Below are positions 9,053 to 17,874 of a stretch of 64,000 nt of DNA, piece by piece. This stretch comes from Lewinellaceae bacterium (GTDB taxonomy: Bacteria; Bacteroidota; Bacteroidia; Chitinophagales; Saprospiraceae). Position 1 is the stretch's first letter. The number at the start of each line of letters is the position of its first letter. The stretch spans positions 88,420-152,419 of the forward strand of contig JADJFA010000015.1 of assembly GCA_016708875.1 (NCBI GenBank). Direction: 5' to 3'. Made by a program: the position numbers and the translations under genes. Under the pieces are notes generated by a model. The model searched no databases. It was given only the letters and a program-made list of their open reading frames with translations, and was not told the origin of the DNA.

Positions 9053-12000
9053 TTAGCGAACAATAACAAGCTTGCCAAATAAAATCCCTTGAGCCGCTGT
9101 TGCCCGAACAGAGTATACCCCGGCACTAAGACCAATTGGATTTACCAGGATTGAATTGGACAATTCCTTCGCTTTTTGAAACCAGCAAACCTGCCCTTCC
9201 ATGTTCATGATCGCAATCTCCCCTGCTCCCGAAAGCATGCCGTCGGTTTTAAGCGTAAATTGTTGGCTGCTGGGGTTTGGAGAAATGGACAATTTTGGTT
9301 TGAGGACTGATATGATGGGCGGTTCATCTGCGGAAACTATTGTAGTGTTTAATAGGGTAAGTACGGTATTGGTTATGATTGGCTCATTGAAATCGAAGTA
9401 TATGGCTGCCTTGTTTTTGATCTCGTAAGCAGCATTAAATACCTTGTTCCGTTGGATGGAGAAAGAGACAAACCCGTGACTCTCCGGCTCATTAGCATTG
9501 CTATCCGGCAAGGCAATCTGGTCAAAAATTATTTCTAAAAGGCCGCCAGGCAATAACCTGAACGTAGAAACAGGATGGCTGGAGGCAACCAATCGCAGCG
9601 TACTGGCATTCAATGCCGTATCCAAATGATCCGTGATTCGCACCCGATCTGCTTGAAAAGTGCCTGTGTTTTGAAATTGAATGGTGTACAGCAGTTCCTT
9701 CCCTGAAGCAATTTCACCCGGTGTAAGTCCTTTCCCTGGTTCAACCTGCTTTAAGTTGGGATCGAAAGAACCCACCACTGTATCGCACAATGTGAAATGG
9801 TTGTTGGTCAGTAGAGAATCAGCTGAAACAGGGACTATATGGCCGCGCATTTTGAGCAGACTCCCAAGTGGAACAGTTGAATCCAATTTGCCATTGATTA
9901 CGATATTATGATGTTCAAAAAGCGCTAATTGAGTAAAGTCCCAAACCAGGCTGTCATTCCCAAAAATGCTTGTTGGGGCAGGATCTGCGCTGATAAATTG
10001 GTAATTCGGATCAATTTTGAGCGATACCTTCCCGTCTGCGGGAATGGTACCTACGTTGGAATAAAAAAGATAGGTACTGAGATTAAATCCCGGCCTTGGT
10101 CTACCGACATATTGACCACCAATCGCAACGTCTGTAATGTTGGGCTTAAAATGTACTCCAAAATTGCGCCCATCTCCGCTTGCGCTTACGATATACTCTG
10201 GCGGATTGATGTTTTCGATATAATTGGAAGGGACGTTTACCCTCAATGTATCCATAGCGCCTGGCAGGCTTCCAATGGCAAACTGACCATCGGGTTTGGT
10301 GTACACAAACCAGAATGGATACCAGGCTCCAGGTTCCTTGATGTGAACCTGAATCTGAGGCAATACCGCTTCTACAGGTTCGTGGAGGCCATTGTTGTTT
10401 TCGTCATTAAATACGAGTCCTCTGGAAAGCGAACCATAGTTCTGTGGCAGCCCCGTTTTTCTGACCCCGCCACCAAAACCACCCTCATAAAAATTAGAAT
10501 CCACAGCATGGACTCTTTGGTAGATGTTTCGCTCTAAGGGTAGCCATGTTTTACAGGAATCCAGCGAGGCAAAAAAGCCAATGGATGGCTGATGGAAGTA
10601 ATATCGGTCCTCCTTGTGCCAGACATTCCCGGTATAGGTATCGTATGAAAGGTCAAACAACTCCATTCCGTGCAATCCATCGCTCGAATATTGCCAGTTC
10701 ACCCCATCGTGAGTGCTGTATAATACTTGCAATCCAAAGCTATCCATCCCTAAAAAAAATAGCCTGTCATCTGCTGCGTACAATTGGAATGAATATAAAA
10801 CATTGGGTCTTGGTTCATCCTGCCAGCTCAAACCAAAATCACCGCTTGAAACAAGGTTGTTGCCCCAGGTTAATCCATAGTACTTGCCGTTAAAGGGCAC
10901 AATGCTGCTAGGTACGTCAGCCATCTGCCAGGTTTGCCCAAGATCAGCAGATCGCATCCCTGAAGGCCCAGCGTTTTCCGCTTGTACGATAAGTACATCC
11001 CCGAGCCAGTTGAGCTTAGATATGGAGCCAGATCCCCCCAGTGGATCAAGAGGGAGAAGCGTGTCCCACGACAAACCTTGATCTTTACTGAGGTAAACGT
11101 GGTCATAATAATTTTCGTGGCAGGCAATTTTACCAGATTGGCTTATGGCTACTTGTTGGTAGCTGTTGCCTGGGAGTGGCAACAAGGCTTTGTCTACCCA
11201 TTTTTCTTGAGCAAGATCATAGGCAAACACCCCGTTTCCACAGGCGGCCCACAGGTTTCCATCGCCTGAATCAAGATAATAAACAGCGGCCGAGTTCAAG
11301 TTTTCGTTGGCTGCAACGAGTTGATGGGTCGTTTCATCGAGGCGAAATACACCTTGATTATAGGTGCTACCAAGCAATTTGCCGTCTGCGGATGCAAGAT
11401 CAAAAACATCTAGCGGATTGACCAATTGCACGGATTGCCAGGTGCTGCCAAAATCATCCGTATAAATTATGCTTGGATATCCGCTCTTGTAAACTCGGTT
11501 TCCAATTTTAACAAAATCATCCACACTGTTGTGGTGTTGGATCTTTGTTTCGGTCCAGGTCGCACCACTGTCTTTGGATGCCCAGATATTTTCTTCGGTG
11601 GCAAAAAACAACAGGGAGTCGGAGACATACATGCTAAAGGGATAATCACCGGCGTCAAAAACGGGCGACACTAATTCCCAATCTATTCCATTAACTGACA
11701 AGCGCCAGAATTTTGAATACCATTCTGCGTAAAGGCGGTCTTCAAAAGCCCAAAGATCGTAACAATACGAGCCGGGAGGAGCCAAGGTGTCCCAGGTCAG
11801 TCCATCGTCTTGTGTTTTGAAAATTTTACTTGCATAGCCATCCGGGACATAAACCCCATGCGAACAAACAGCAATGCTCGTAAACCCATTATAAGTAGTT
11901 GGAGGCATTGTTCCTTCAATCCAGGTACTCCCGTGGTCATAACTAACCACAAAATGTGGATCATGTGGTCCATAGTTATAACCGTACCCCTGTCCGGCGG

Positions 12001-12241
12001 CCATTTTGGTTGGAGAAGTGGCAATCGGCCACAAGTTGCCAAAGGGCAGTTGCTCCCAGGAGAGTCCATCGCTGGTTCGAAACAGGTTGTATTCATCTGC
12101 CACAAAAGCATACAGGCTATCATCGTAAATATGCCATGCTGCGGCGCCTTCCGGCCCGTTGGTATGTTCCCAGTTAATTTGAGCAGGAAGATGGTGACTG
12201 ATCGTGACAAAAATTAGGAAGGCGAGGGCAACGTGTTTCAT
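9053..12241 (-). CDS. T9SS-secreted propeller/SdrD-like multidomain protein
   Basis: This 1062-residue secreted protein starts with a signal peptide (MKHVALAFLIFVTISHHLPAQ). About 600 residues of BNR/sortilin-type propeller repeats follow, recognisable by repeated SxDxGxTW motifs such as YDHGSTWIEG, SKDSGATWTET and SKDQGLSWDTL. Next come an SdrD B-like domain (GLVFNDENNNGLHEPVEAVL) and a DUF11-like/DUF7619 region (LYTIQFQNTGTFQADRVRI). The protein ends in a T9SS type A sorting domain (LSISPNPSSQQFTLKT to the C-terminus). It is expected to be exported to the cell surface or medium by the Por system. No ligand can be named. It is one of four T9SS cargo genes in the window. Confidence 0.88.
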   Translation of the reverse strand: MKHVALAFLIFVTISHHLPAQINWEHTNGPEGAAAWHIYDDSLYAFVADEYNLFRTSDGLSWEQLPFGNLWPIATSPTKMAAGQGYGYNYGPHDPHFVVSYDHGSTWIEGTMPPTTYNGFTSIAVCSHGVYVPDGYASKIFKTQDDGLTWDTLAPPGSYCYDLWAFEDRLYAEWYSKFWRLSVNGIDWELVSPVFDAGDYPFSMYVSDSLLFFATEENIWASKDSGATWTETKIQHHNSVDDFVKIGNRVYKSGYPSIIYTDDFGSTWQSVQLVNPLDVFDLASADGKLLGSTYNQGVFRLDETTHQLVAANENLNSAAVYYLDSGDGNLWAACGNGVFAYDLAQEKWVDKALLPLPGNSYQQVAISQSGKIACHENYYDHVYLSKDQGLSWDTLLPLDPLGGSGSISKLNWLGDVLIVQAENAGPSGMRSADLGQTWQMADVPSSIVPFNGKYYGLTWGNNLVSSGDFGLSWQDEPRPNVLYSFQLYAADDRLFFLGMDSFGLQVLYSTHDGVNWQYSSDGLHGMELFDLSYDTYTGNVWHKEDRYYFHQPSIGFFASLDSCKTWLPLERNIYQRVHAVDSNFYEGGFGGGVRKTGLPQNYGSLSRGLVFNDENNNGLHEPVEAVLPQIQVHIKEPGAWYPFWFVYTKPDGQFAIGSLPGAMDTLRVNVPSNYIENINPPEYIVSASGDGRNFGVHFKPNITDVAIGGQYVGRPRPGFNLSTYLFYSNVGTIPADGKVSLKIDPNYQFISADPAPTSIFGNDSLVWDFTQLALFEHHNIVINGKLDSTVPLGSLLKMRGHIVPVSADSLLTNNHFTLCDTVVGSFDPNLKQVEPGKGLTPGEIASGKELLYTIQFQNTGTFQADRVRITDHLDTALNASTLRLVASSHPVSTFRLLPGGLLEIIFDQIALPDSNANEPESHGFVSFSIQRNKVFNAAYEIKNKAAIYFDFNEPIITNTVLTLLNTTIVSADEPPIISVLKPKLSISPNPSSQQFTLKTDGMLSGAGEIAIMNMEGQVCWFQKAKELSNSILVNPIGLSAGVYSVRATAAQGILFGKLVIVR

Positions 12242-12378
12242 AAGCAGGCAACTTTAGGTGTTTTATTTAAAGGTATAATCACACCAAGATACACTACCTG
12301 CAAAAAACGCGTTGAGCGTTTTAAATATCTGTCAAAAAAGGCACTAGTGCAAGGATGGTTCAACATGCCACAAAAACA

Positions 12379-12416
12379 AAACCCTCTTCATCTGCGAACA
12401 GATGAAGAGGGTTTTT
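12379..12416. terminator. Hairpin terminator (duplicate of trxA terminator)
   Basis: Sixteen-base arms (AAACCCTCTTCATCTG and its complement) with a CGAA loop are followed by a T run. It ends the T9SS gene at 12493-14058 on the minus strand. It is clearly homologous to the trxA terminator at 14145-14182. Confidence 0.8.
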
Positions 12417-12439
12417 CAATGCAATTAAGGCTATTGGCC

Positions 12440-12499
12440 TCAAATATGCGCCTCAATTTTGTCTTGCAAGAATTTTTTGGTCTGTGCGCCCACTACTTT
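12440..12499 (-). pseudogene. trxA: Duplicated 3' end of trxA (fossil fragment)
   Basis: These 60 bases encode, in the trxA frame, the last 19 residues of the neighbouring thioredoxin (KVVGAQTKKFLQDKIEAHI) plus a stop. They match the intact copy at 14205-14261 apart from synonymous and stop-codon changes. The similarity continues downstream through the terminator. The fragment overlaps the end of the T9SS gene, whose own TAG stop is formed from the GTAGTG of this fragment in another frame. Confidence 0.8.
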
Positions 12500-14058
12500 G
12501 CAAACTTCCCCTCGTACACCCGCCCCGACGGTTCAGTAGCCATAACGAGGTACAGGCCACTCGGCAGTGAAGAAACATCCATCCCGCCCGAGGATGGGTT
12601 CAAGATAGTTTGGTGGCTGATGGCTCGGCCCAGCAGGTCGGAGATGCGGACACTGAGCACAGGTTCTTCAGAGGCTGTTTTTAGAAATACGAACTGATGG
12701 GCGGGATTGGGATAGATTTCCAGTTTACCCGCCATAGTTTCAACGAAGGCGGGTGCTGGGGCATCTTTCGTGCCTACAGACTCAGGGGAGAGTTTTACGA
12801 CCCAGAAGTCGGCACTGCCGTGGTTGCCGGAAACATCCCCGTCGTTCGACCACGCAAAGCCCCCCAGGATGTAGCCTTGGTCGCTCGTTTGTTGGATAGA
12901 AAAACAGCCCTCTCCCTGTGTGCCGCCGAGTTGTTTTTTCCAGATCAGATCTCCCGATGGGTTCAATTTCAAGACCCAGATGATCTGGATGCCGTCGTTC
13001 CAGCCAACGTCCCCATCGGTGGACTTTGATTCGCCCACCACCACGAAATTGCCGTCGCTGGCTTGGATGATGTTCCTGGCATGATCAGGACCAGTGCCTC
13101 CATATGCTTTTTGCCATAGCAGATCGCCCGTTTTGCTCAGTTTGACGATCCAATAGTCAGATGCGCCATGGTGGCCCGTTACGTCTCCAGTATTGGTTGA
13201 GCCCTCATATCCAGCCACGACAAAGCCGTCGGACGTTTCCAGCACATCACTCGCCACGTCTAGACCGATCCCGCCCAGGGCGTTCTGCCATTCGATCCCT
13301 CCCGAAATGTCCAGTTTCACTACCCAGAAGTCAACATTTCCGTTGTTGCCAGAAACGTCTCCATCATTTGACAGAGTTTCGCCGACCACGATATACCCAC
13401 CGTCTGATGTCAGTTTGATGGATAGCGCGCGCTCATCGCTGTTTCCCCCCAAGCACTTCTGCCACTTGATCGTGCCAGTACTGCTCAACTTCAGCACCCA
13501 AAAATCGGTATAGGCGTGCTTACCCAATACATCGCCATCGTCAGAGTTGGTACTACCAGCGACGATGTACCCGCCATCCGGGGTAATTTCGACCCAATTG
13601 GCCTCGTCGAAAAGGCTGCCGCCCAAAACCCGCTGCCATTCGAGGGCTCCTAAACTATCCAATTTCAGGATCCAGGCGTCTTGATCGCCATGATTTCCAA
13701 TGACGTCCCCATCATTGGAATAAGTAACGCCAGCTATAATATAGCCGCCATCATCGGTTTGGCGAAAAGAATTAGGTGAGTCCCAATCTCCGCCCCCCAA
13801 ATTTTTTTCCCATTGAATGACACCGAAGTTGTCCATCTTGACCATCCAAATATCCATTAACCCGTTGTTGTTGGACACGTCGCCATCCAGAGATAGGGTA
13901 TGACCGATTACAACATAGCCACCATCATTCGTGTGCAAGATGTCATTGCTCCTGTCATATTCGCTGCCACCAAGGCATTTTTGCCACGCAATACTGGGCT
14001 GGGAGAAAAGCAGCATTTGCATGGTGCTAAAAATGAAAATGAAAATAGCGTTTTTCAT
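12493..14058 (-). CDS. T9SS-secreted repeat protein (WQK-LGG repeats)
   Basis: This 521-residue secreted protein has a signal peptide (MKNAIFIFIFSTMQMLLFSQ). It is built from about seven repeats of some 55 residues, each starting with a motif like WQKCLGGSEYD or WQRVLGGSLFDEA and containing DGGYIVAGxTxSNDGDV and DxWxVKLD. This is the pattern of a beta-propeller-like surface protein often found with T9SS. A type A sorting domain closes it (LEIYPNPAHQFVFLKT to KFAK). Its coding end and terminator are spliced onto a duplicated trxA tail, so the gene lies between two direct repeats of about 130 bases. The function is unknown. Confidence 0.85.
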   Translation of the reverse strand: MKNAIFIFIFSTMQMLLFSQPSIAWQKCLGGSEYDRSNDILHTNDGGYVVIGHTLSLDGDVSNNNGLMDIWMVKMDNFGVIQWEKNLGGGDWDSPNSFRQTDDGGYIIAGVTYSNDGDVIGNHGDQDAWILKLDSLGALEWQRVLGGSLFDEANWVEITPDGGYIVAGSTNSDDGDVLGKHAYTDFWVLKLSSTGTIKWQKCLGGNSDERALSIKLTSDGGYIVVGETLSNDGDVSGNNGNVDFWVVKLDISGGIEWQNALGGIGLDVASDVLETSDGFVVAGYEGSTNTGDVTGHHGASDYWIVKLSKTGDLLWQKAYGGTGPDHARNIIQASDGNFVVVGESKSTDGDVGWNDGIQIIWVLKLNPSGDLIWKKQLGGTQGEGCFSIQQTSDQGYILGGFAWSNDGDVSGNHGSADFWVVKLSPESVGTKDAPAPAFVETMAGKLEIYPNPAHQFVFLKTASEEPVLSVRISDLLGRAISHQTILNPSSGGMDVSSLPSGLYLVMATEPSGRVYEGKFAK

Positions 14059-14144
14059 ACATGTTGAGTTTCAGGTTGAAGGTGCTACACCCATTGGAAG
14101 ATTTACAGACAAGAAGAGCCGTTTTAACGCCACACCCCAAAACA

Positions 14145-14182
14145 AAACCCTCCCCATCTGCGAACAGAAAGAGAGGGTTTTT
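14145..14182. terminator. trxA terminator
   Basis: A hairpin with AAACCCTC/GAGGGTTT arms and a T run follows the trxA stop on the minus strand. It is the parent or sister of the hairpin at 12379-12416. Confidence 0.7.
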
Positions 14183-14204
14183 CAATGTAATTAAGGCTAC
14201 TGAC

Positions 14205-14521
14205 TTAGATATGCGCCTCAATTTTGTCTTGCAAGAATTTTTTGGTCTGTGCGCCTACTACTTTGTCCACCAGTTCGCCATTTTTGAAAAACAGGAAGGT
14301 AGGAATGCCGCGCACGTTGTGTGTGGAGGGACTTCCGGGTTGTCGTCCACGTTGAGTTTGCCGACCACTGCTTTGCCCGCGTATTCTTGAGAAAGTTCTT
14401 CTATAACCGGGGTCATCATGCGGCAAGGGCCGCACCATTCTGCCCAGAGGTCAATCACGGTGAGTTTATCGCTGTCGAGCACGTCAGTTTTGAAGCTCGC
14501 GTCTGTGAATTCTTGTGCCAT
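14205..14521 (-). CDS. trxA: Thioredoxin, with one apparent frameshift
   Basis: This is a cytoplasmic disulfide reductase of the thioredoxin fold. From the ATG at 14521 the protein reads MAQEFTDASFKTDVL, then the active site WAEWCGPCRMM, then KLNVDDNPEV. The remainder (NVRGIPTFLFFKNGELVDKV to KIEAHI) is in another frame. One base appears to be missing in the GTCCCTCC stretch near 14330, between DDNPEV and NVRGIP. Both halves are fully conserved, so a sequencing error is more likely than gene loss. A TATCTTTG -7 box lies about 70 bases upstream. It is transcribed alone and ends at its own hairpin terminator. Confidence 0.85.
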
Positions 14522-14590
14522 TTTTAAAATACTATTTTGTTGTGCAAATTTGAAATTCGGTGTTGTAACGCCGATTGGTAAAATTGGTTG

Positions 14591-14598
14591 CAAAGATA
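14591..14598 (-). promoter_or_regulatory. Putative -7 promoter box of trxA
   Basis: On the minus strand this reads TATCTTTG, matching the Bacteroidota -7 consensus TAnnTTTG. It lies about 70 bases upstream of the trxA ATG. A clear -33 element was not identified. Confidence 0.5.
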
Positions 14599-14653
14599 CG
14601 GTGCAGGGGAGAGGCTAACGCAGATTTTGTCTTGAAAATGTCCGGGAGGGAAC

Positions 14654-14686
14654 ATCCGTCCTACGGTTCAAAGCCGTAGGACGGAT
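14654..14686. repeat. 33-base palindrome, ATCCGTCCTA family
   Basis: The arms ATCCGTCCTACGG and its complement surround a seven-base loop. It is the same family and length as the palindrome at 8852-8884, with a compensated pair change. It lies between the divergently oriented promoter side of trxA and the end of the rhomboid gene. Confidence 0.75.
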
Positions 14687-14707
14687 TTGCTTGATAAGTT
14701 TATATCT

Positions 14708-15346
14708 CTAAAAACTGGAAAACCATTCTTGCAGCTGCCCAATGAACATAGGCACCAGCGCAGGCTCAAAAAGAATGGGGAAGAAAAAACCAAAAATCGC
14801 TCCGTAATAGTGCGCTGTGTGGTCAATGTTGTCGCGTCCCTTTTTCGCTTCGTAGGCGCTGAACCAAAGGTACAATACGCCAAAAATGAAGCCCGGGATA
14901 CCTATGGGTATAAAAAACAGGTAGATTTTGCTGGTCGGGTAAATCAAAATGGAGGCAAACAACACGGCTGCCACCGCCCCCGACGCCCCAATACTGGCAA
15001 AACCTGGCGACTCGCGGTACTTGAAAAAGGTTGCGGACGATGCCGCTACAATGGCAATCAGGTAAAACAACAAATAAATGATGCGACCGAAATCTTCAAA
15101 AACAACGGTGAACCATTCCTCCACATACCGGCCAAAAAAGTAGAGGGTAATCATGTTGAATGCCAGGTGCATCACATCGCCATGCAGGAACCCGCTGGTA
15201 AGCCAACGGTAGTATTCGCCGTTTTTTACCTCCTCATGCGGCCAATGCTTCAATTTGTAGGTCCAATACGGATTATTGAAGGCCATGAGCGAAATCAGGC
15301 AGGTAAATCCGATTATGATGTAGTTGATTTCTATGATACTATTCAT
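14708..15346 (-). CDS. Rhomboid family intramembrane serine protease
   Basis: This 212-residue membrane protein has six or so hydrophobic segments. The rhomboid features are present: HGDVMHLAFNMITLYFFG (HxxxN helix), the catalytic serine in SIGASGAVAAV, and the catalytic histidine in DHTAHYYGAIFGF. It would cleave transmembrane substrates in the plane of the membrane; the substrates are unknown. Its start overlaps the end of rlmH by eight bases, indicating co-translation. The family assignment is secure. Confidence 0.9.
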   Translation of the reverse strand: MNSIIEINYIIIGFTCLISLMAFNNPYWTYKLKHWPHEEVKNGEYYRWLTSGFLHGDVMHLAFNMITLYFFGRYVEEWFTVVFEDFGRIIYLLFYLIAIVAASSATFFKYRESPGFASIGASGAVAAVLFASILIYPTSKIYLFFIPIGIPGFIFGVLYLWFSAYEAKKGRDNIDHTAHYYGAIFGFFFPILFEPALVPMFIGQLQEWFSSF

Positions 15347-15809
15347 TATGATAAGGTTCGTTGCGCAGTATGGTCATAGCGCGGTAGAGTTGTTCGAGAC
15401 AAAAAAGCCGCACCATTTGGTGGCTGAATGTGAGTTTGGAAAGTGCGAGCGATTCATTGGATCGGGCGTAAACATCGGGCGAAAAACCGAAAGCTCCGCC
15501 AATGAGGAACACCATTTTTCTCCGCGAATCACCCAATCGCCGCTCAAGCCAGCGCGAGAGTTCCATTGAAGTGAATTCCTGGCCGTTTTCATCGAGCAAC
15601 ACGAGCCAATCATCCGGGGCGATTTTGGAAAGGATCAGTTTCCCCTCCTCCTTTTTAATCAATTGACCGTCAATAGTTTTGACTTTTACATCAGGCCAAA
15701 CATGGAGGCTAAAGGGCAGATAATTTTTCAACCTTTTTTCAAAAATTTCGATGCCCGCTTCCAGGTATTTCTCGTTTGTCTTGCCGATGACCCAAAGTTC
15801 AATTTTCAT
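15339..15809 (-). CDS. rlmH: 23S rRNA (pseudouridine1915-N3)-methyltransferase RlmH
   Basis: RlmH methylates pseudouridine 1915 in helix 69 of 23S rRNA using S-adenosylmethionine. The 156-residue protein matches the family length and shows its alpha/beta-knot features: start MKIELWVIGKT, the FLIGGAFGFSPDV glycine loop, and the C-terminal LSKLTFSHQMVRLFCLEQLY then RAMTILRNEPYHNE. The ATG at 15809 is chosen over an upstream in-frame start because that extension runs through GGTGATTGG repeats. It overlaps the downstream rhomboid gene by eight bases. Confidence 0.95.
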   Translation of the reverse strand: MKIELWVIGKTNEKYLEAGIEIFEKRLKNYLPFSLHVWPDVKVKTIDGQLIKKEEGKLILSKIAPDDWLVLLDENGQEFTSMELSRWLERRLGDSRRKMVFLIGGAFGFSPDVYARSNESLALSKLTFSHQMVRLFCLEQLYRAMTILRNEPYHNE

Positions 15810-15898
15810 ATTTTGGTGATTGGTAAATTGGTGATTAGTGATTGGTATAGTAGTGATTGGGTGGGCCAATAAACCAGTCACCAATATACCAATCACTA
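15810..15898. repeat. GTGATTGGT word repeats with mirrored copy
   Basis: Direct GGTGATTGGT-like words are mirrored by ACCAATCACTACTAT-like words, as at 5650-5751 and 19264-19322. It fills the entire gap between rlmH and the AhpD-like gene. Confidence 0.65.
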
Positions 15899-16489
15899 CT
15901 ATATGTGTTTTCCTCCCGTCCAGCCATGCCCTGCAAGGAATTGCTGGCCACTTTCTTGAGCGGGTGTTTCAAGGGATGTCCCCATGCTGTCGTTCCATCG
16001 GTTGAGAAAGCCAAAAAGGGCAATTACGCCCAGGATTTCAACAATTTCACCCTCATCCCAGTATCGGCGGAGATTTTCGGAAATGGCATCGTCCACGCTG
16101 TTAGGTATCGCAGAAGCTGCTACCGCGAAATCGAGCGCGGCGCGTTCGGCGTCAGAAAAAGCAGGGTGGCTGCGATAATCCCAAATGTGTTGGAGTTGTT
16201 CATCAGAGGCCTCGTATCGCTCGGCAGCTCGGATGGTGTGGGCCTGGCAATACTGACAACCCGCCGTCAGGGAAGATAGGTAACCGATGAGTCGCTTAAA
16301 ATCGCTCGTAACGCGGCCATTGTTTTGCATAACAGCCATGTTCAAACCTATAAAGGCTTTGGCAATGGCAGGTCGGCGCTGCATGGTTAGCACCGAATTT
16401 GGGCAAAACCCCAAGGTTTCGTTGAAAAACTTGGCCAATTCGGCTACTTCTGAGTCGTGGTCAGGTGGGAGTGGAGGGACGAGTGGCAT
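15899..16489 (-). CDS. Carboxymuconolactone decarboxylase / AhpD-like family protein
   Basis: This 196-residue protein has the AhpD-type redox motif CQYCQAH within LTAGCQYCQAHTIRAAERY, the signature of the CMD/AhpD alkylhydroperoxidase-like superfamily. The following DAERAALDFAVAASAIPNSV and EGEIVEILGVIALFGFLNRW segments are also typical. It probably acts as a small thiol peroxidase or a related enzyme; the substrate is unknown. It lies between rlmH and a hairpin terminator of the upstream SH3 gene, so it seems to have its own transcription unit. Confidence 0.85.
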   Translation of the reverse strand: MPLVPPLPPDHDSEVAELAKFFNETLGFCPNSVLTMQRRPAIAKAFIGLNMAVMQNNGRVTSDFKRLIGYLSSLTAGCQYCQAHTIRAAERYEASDEQLQHIWDYRSHPAFSDAERAALDFAVAASAIPNSVDDAISENLRRYWDEGEIVEILGVIALFGFLNRWNDSMGTSLETPAQESGQQFLAGHGWTGGKHI

Positions 16490-16513
16490 GGGTAATTTGA
16501 TATTGGATATTTA

Positions 16514-16581
16514 GATATTTGGATATTGGGATACCTCGGAGGTTTTCAAAAACCTCCGAGGTATCCCAATATCCAAATATC
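16514..16581. terminator. Long perfect hairpin (33-base arms), GACCTCG-core family
   Basis: Arms of 33 bases run from GATATTTGGATATTGGG through the ACCTCGGAGGTTTT core to a two-base loop and then the exact complement. It lies directly after the SH3 lipoprotein gene and before the AhpD-like gene on the minus strand. The core is shared with 2302-2350 and 17813-17844. Confidence 0.75.
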
Positions 16582-16587
16582 CCAAAC

Positions 16588-17780
16588 TTACTCTGTCATA
16601 TACTTTTGCATTAATGTCTCCACATTCTTGGTTCTTTTTCCTCCTTCAGCCGCAACCAAATCTGCCATTTCCTTGACCGATTTTCCGAGTTCAGTGCCAG
16701 CATATTGCTGCTGGACGTATGCCCAGACCTTTTTGAAATCTTCCGAAACGGGTTCTGTCTCCCCGGGAAAAACGGGGGTATTGTCTGCTCCACAAATCAG
16801 CATGAAAAGTAAGGCATCTTGCGAATGTTTGGTTTCTTCAATGCGGACGAAGTACGGATTGGCTTTATTGAATTTTTCCCACCATGCCGCGCGGTCGGCT
16901 ACTTGCTCCAATGGAATGATAATGCCACCATCGCTCCACATTTGATTTTTCTGTTCAGCGATAATTTGTTCGAGGTAGTTTTTCATGGGAGGCGTCACCT
17001 TCGTAGCGAAAGCTGCACCGAATTTCGCCCAATCCACTACCGGAAAAACCATGCCTTCCCCAACTTCCAAACGGAAACCGTTTTCTGCTATTTGTTTGGT
17101 GATAGGATATTTCTGCATATCAAACTTCTCTTCATGAATGGCCATGTAATCGCTATCCTGCCATTTGTTCTTCTCTGTCAGCTCGTAGAAATTTCCCTCC
17201 ACTTCCATTCGAAACAGGAAGCGTTCGAGTAAAATGAACGCTGCGTCGGCCAGGGTTCCTTGCGCATTGCCGAGGTTCTGGGAAACATAGTCCCAAGCTT
17301 TTTTTCCGCTGTCCAATTTCTTGACATTCAGTGTTTTAAGGAAGGTAGAAAACTGTACCAATCTGCCTAAATCCGGGCTGGTGGCACGTGGCCCAGCGTA
17401 TACGGGCACCAATGCCGCACTGAAAGCCCAGCCATTGTGCTGCTCCGGGGTAGTGCTGCTTACTTTGAAATAAGGCTCGTTGTAAGGTATGCCGCGGGCG
17501 TTACTTCTTCTTTATTCGACGATACTTCGCCAAGTCCTTCCACAAAATCCCCTTCCGCAAATTGCGTGACGACCTTGCCGTTTTTGTCTGGCTGATCGCG
17601 GAGATTGAGTTTGTCCACCGACACGGCATAGAGATAAACCTCCGGCTTGGGTGAGGGTGGGGGAGTGGGCTGGGTGGTTTCTGATGGATTGGAGATGGTC
17701 TGTTTGGGATCGTTTTTGCAAGCAAACAGTATTGTTATAGCTGCTAATACAGAGATTGAAAAAACTATAATTGGTTTCAT
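16588..17780 (-). CDS. SH3-domain lipoprotein, one apparent frameshift
   Basis: The N-terminal part (17460-17780) carries a lipoprotein signal with a lipobox cysteine (ITILFACKNDP), a proline-rich linker, and the first half of a bacterial SH3 domain (DKLNLRDQPDKNGKVVTQF). The second part (16588-17412 and a little upstream) continues in another frame with GIPYNEPYFKVSS, HNGWAFSAALVPVY and about 260 further residues of unknown fold. One base appears to be missing in the ACGCCCGCGGG stretch near 17500; with it the text reads smoothly VTxRGIPYNEP. It is expected to be anchored in a membrane facing the periplasm. A paralogous SH3 lipoprotein lies at 33188-33763. Confidence 0.75.
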
Positions 17781-17812
17781 ATACTTGAAAATGAATGGTT
17801 TATGAATGAGGA

Positions 17813-17844
17813 GACCTCGTAGGTTTTTAAAAACCTACGAGGTC
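17813..17844. terminator. Terminator after nuoN (GACCTCG-core hairpin)
   Basis: A perfect palindrome with arms GACCTCGTAGGTTTTT and complement, with no spacer, lies 30 bases beyond the nuoN stop. It probably ends the complex I operon. The arms carry a compensated T/A change relative to the G/C of the 2302-2350 and 16514-16581 hairpins. Confidence 0.75.
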
Positions 17845-17874
17845 TGATGGGCCAATCAAGTGGTAGTTTCGCAA

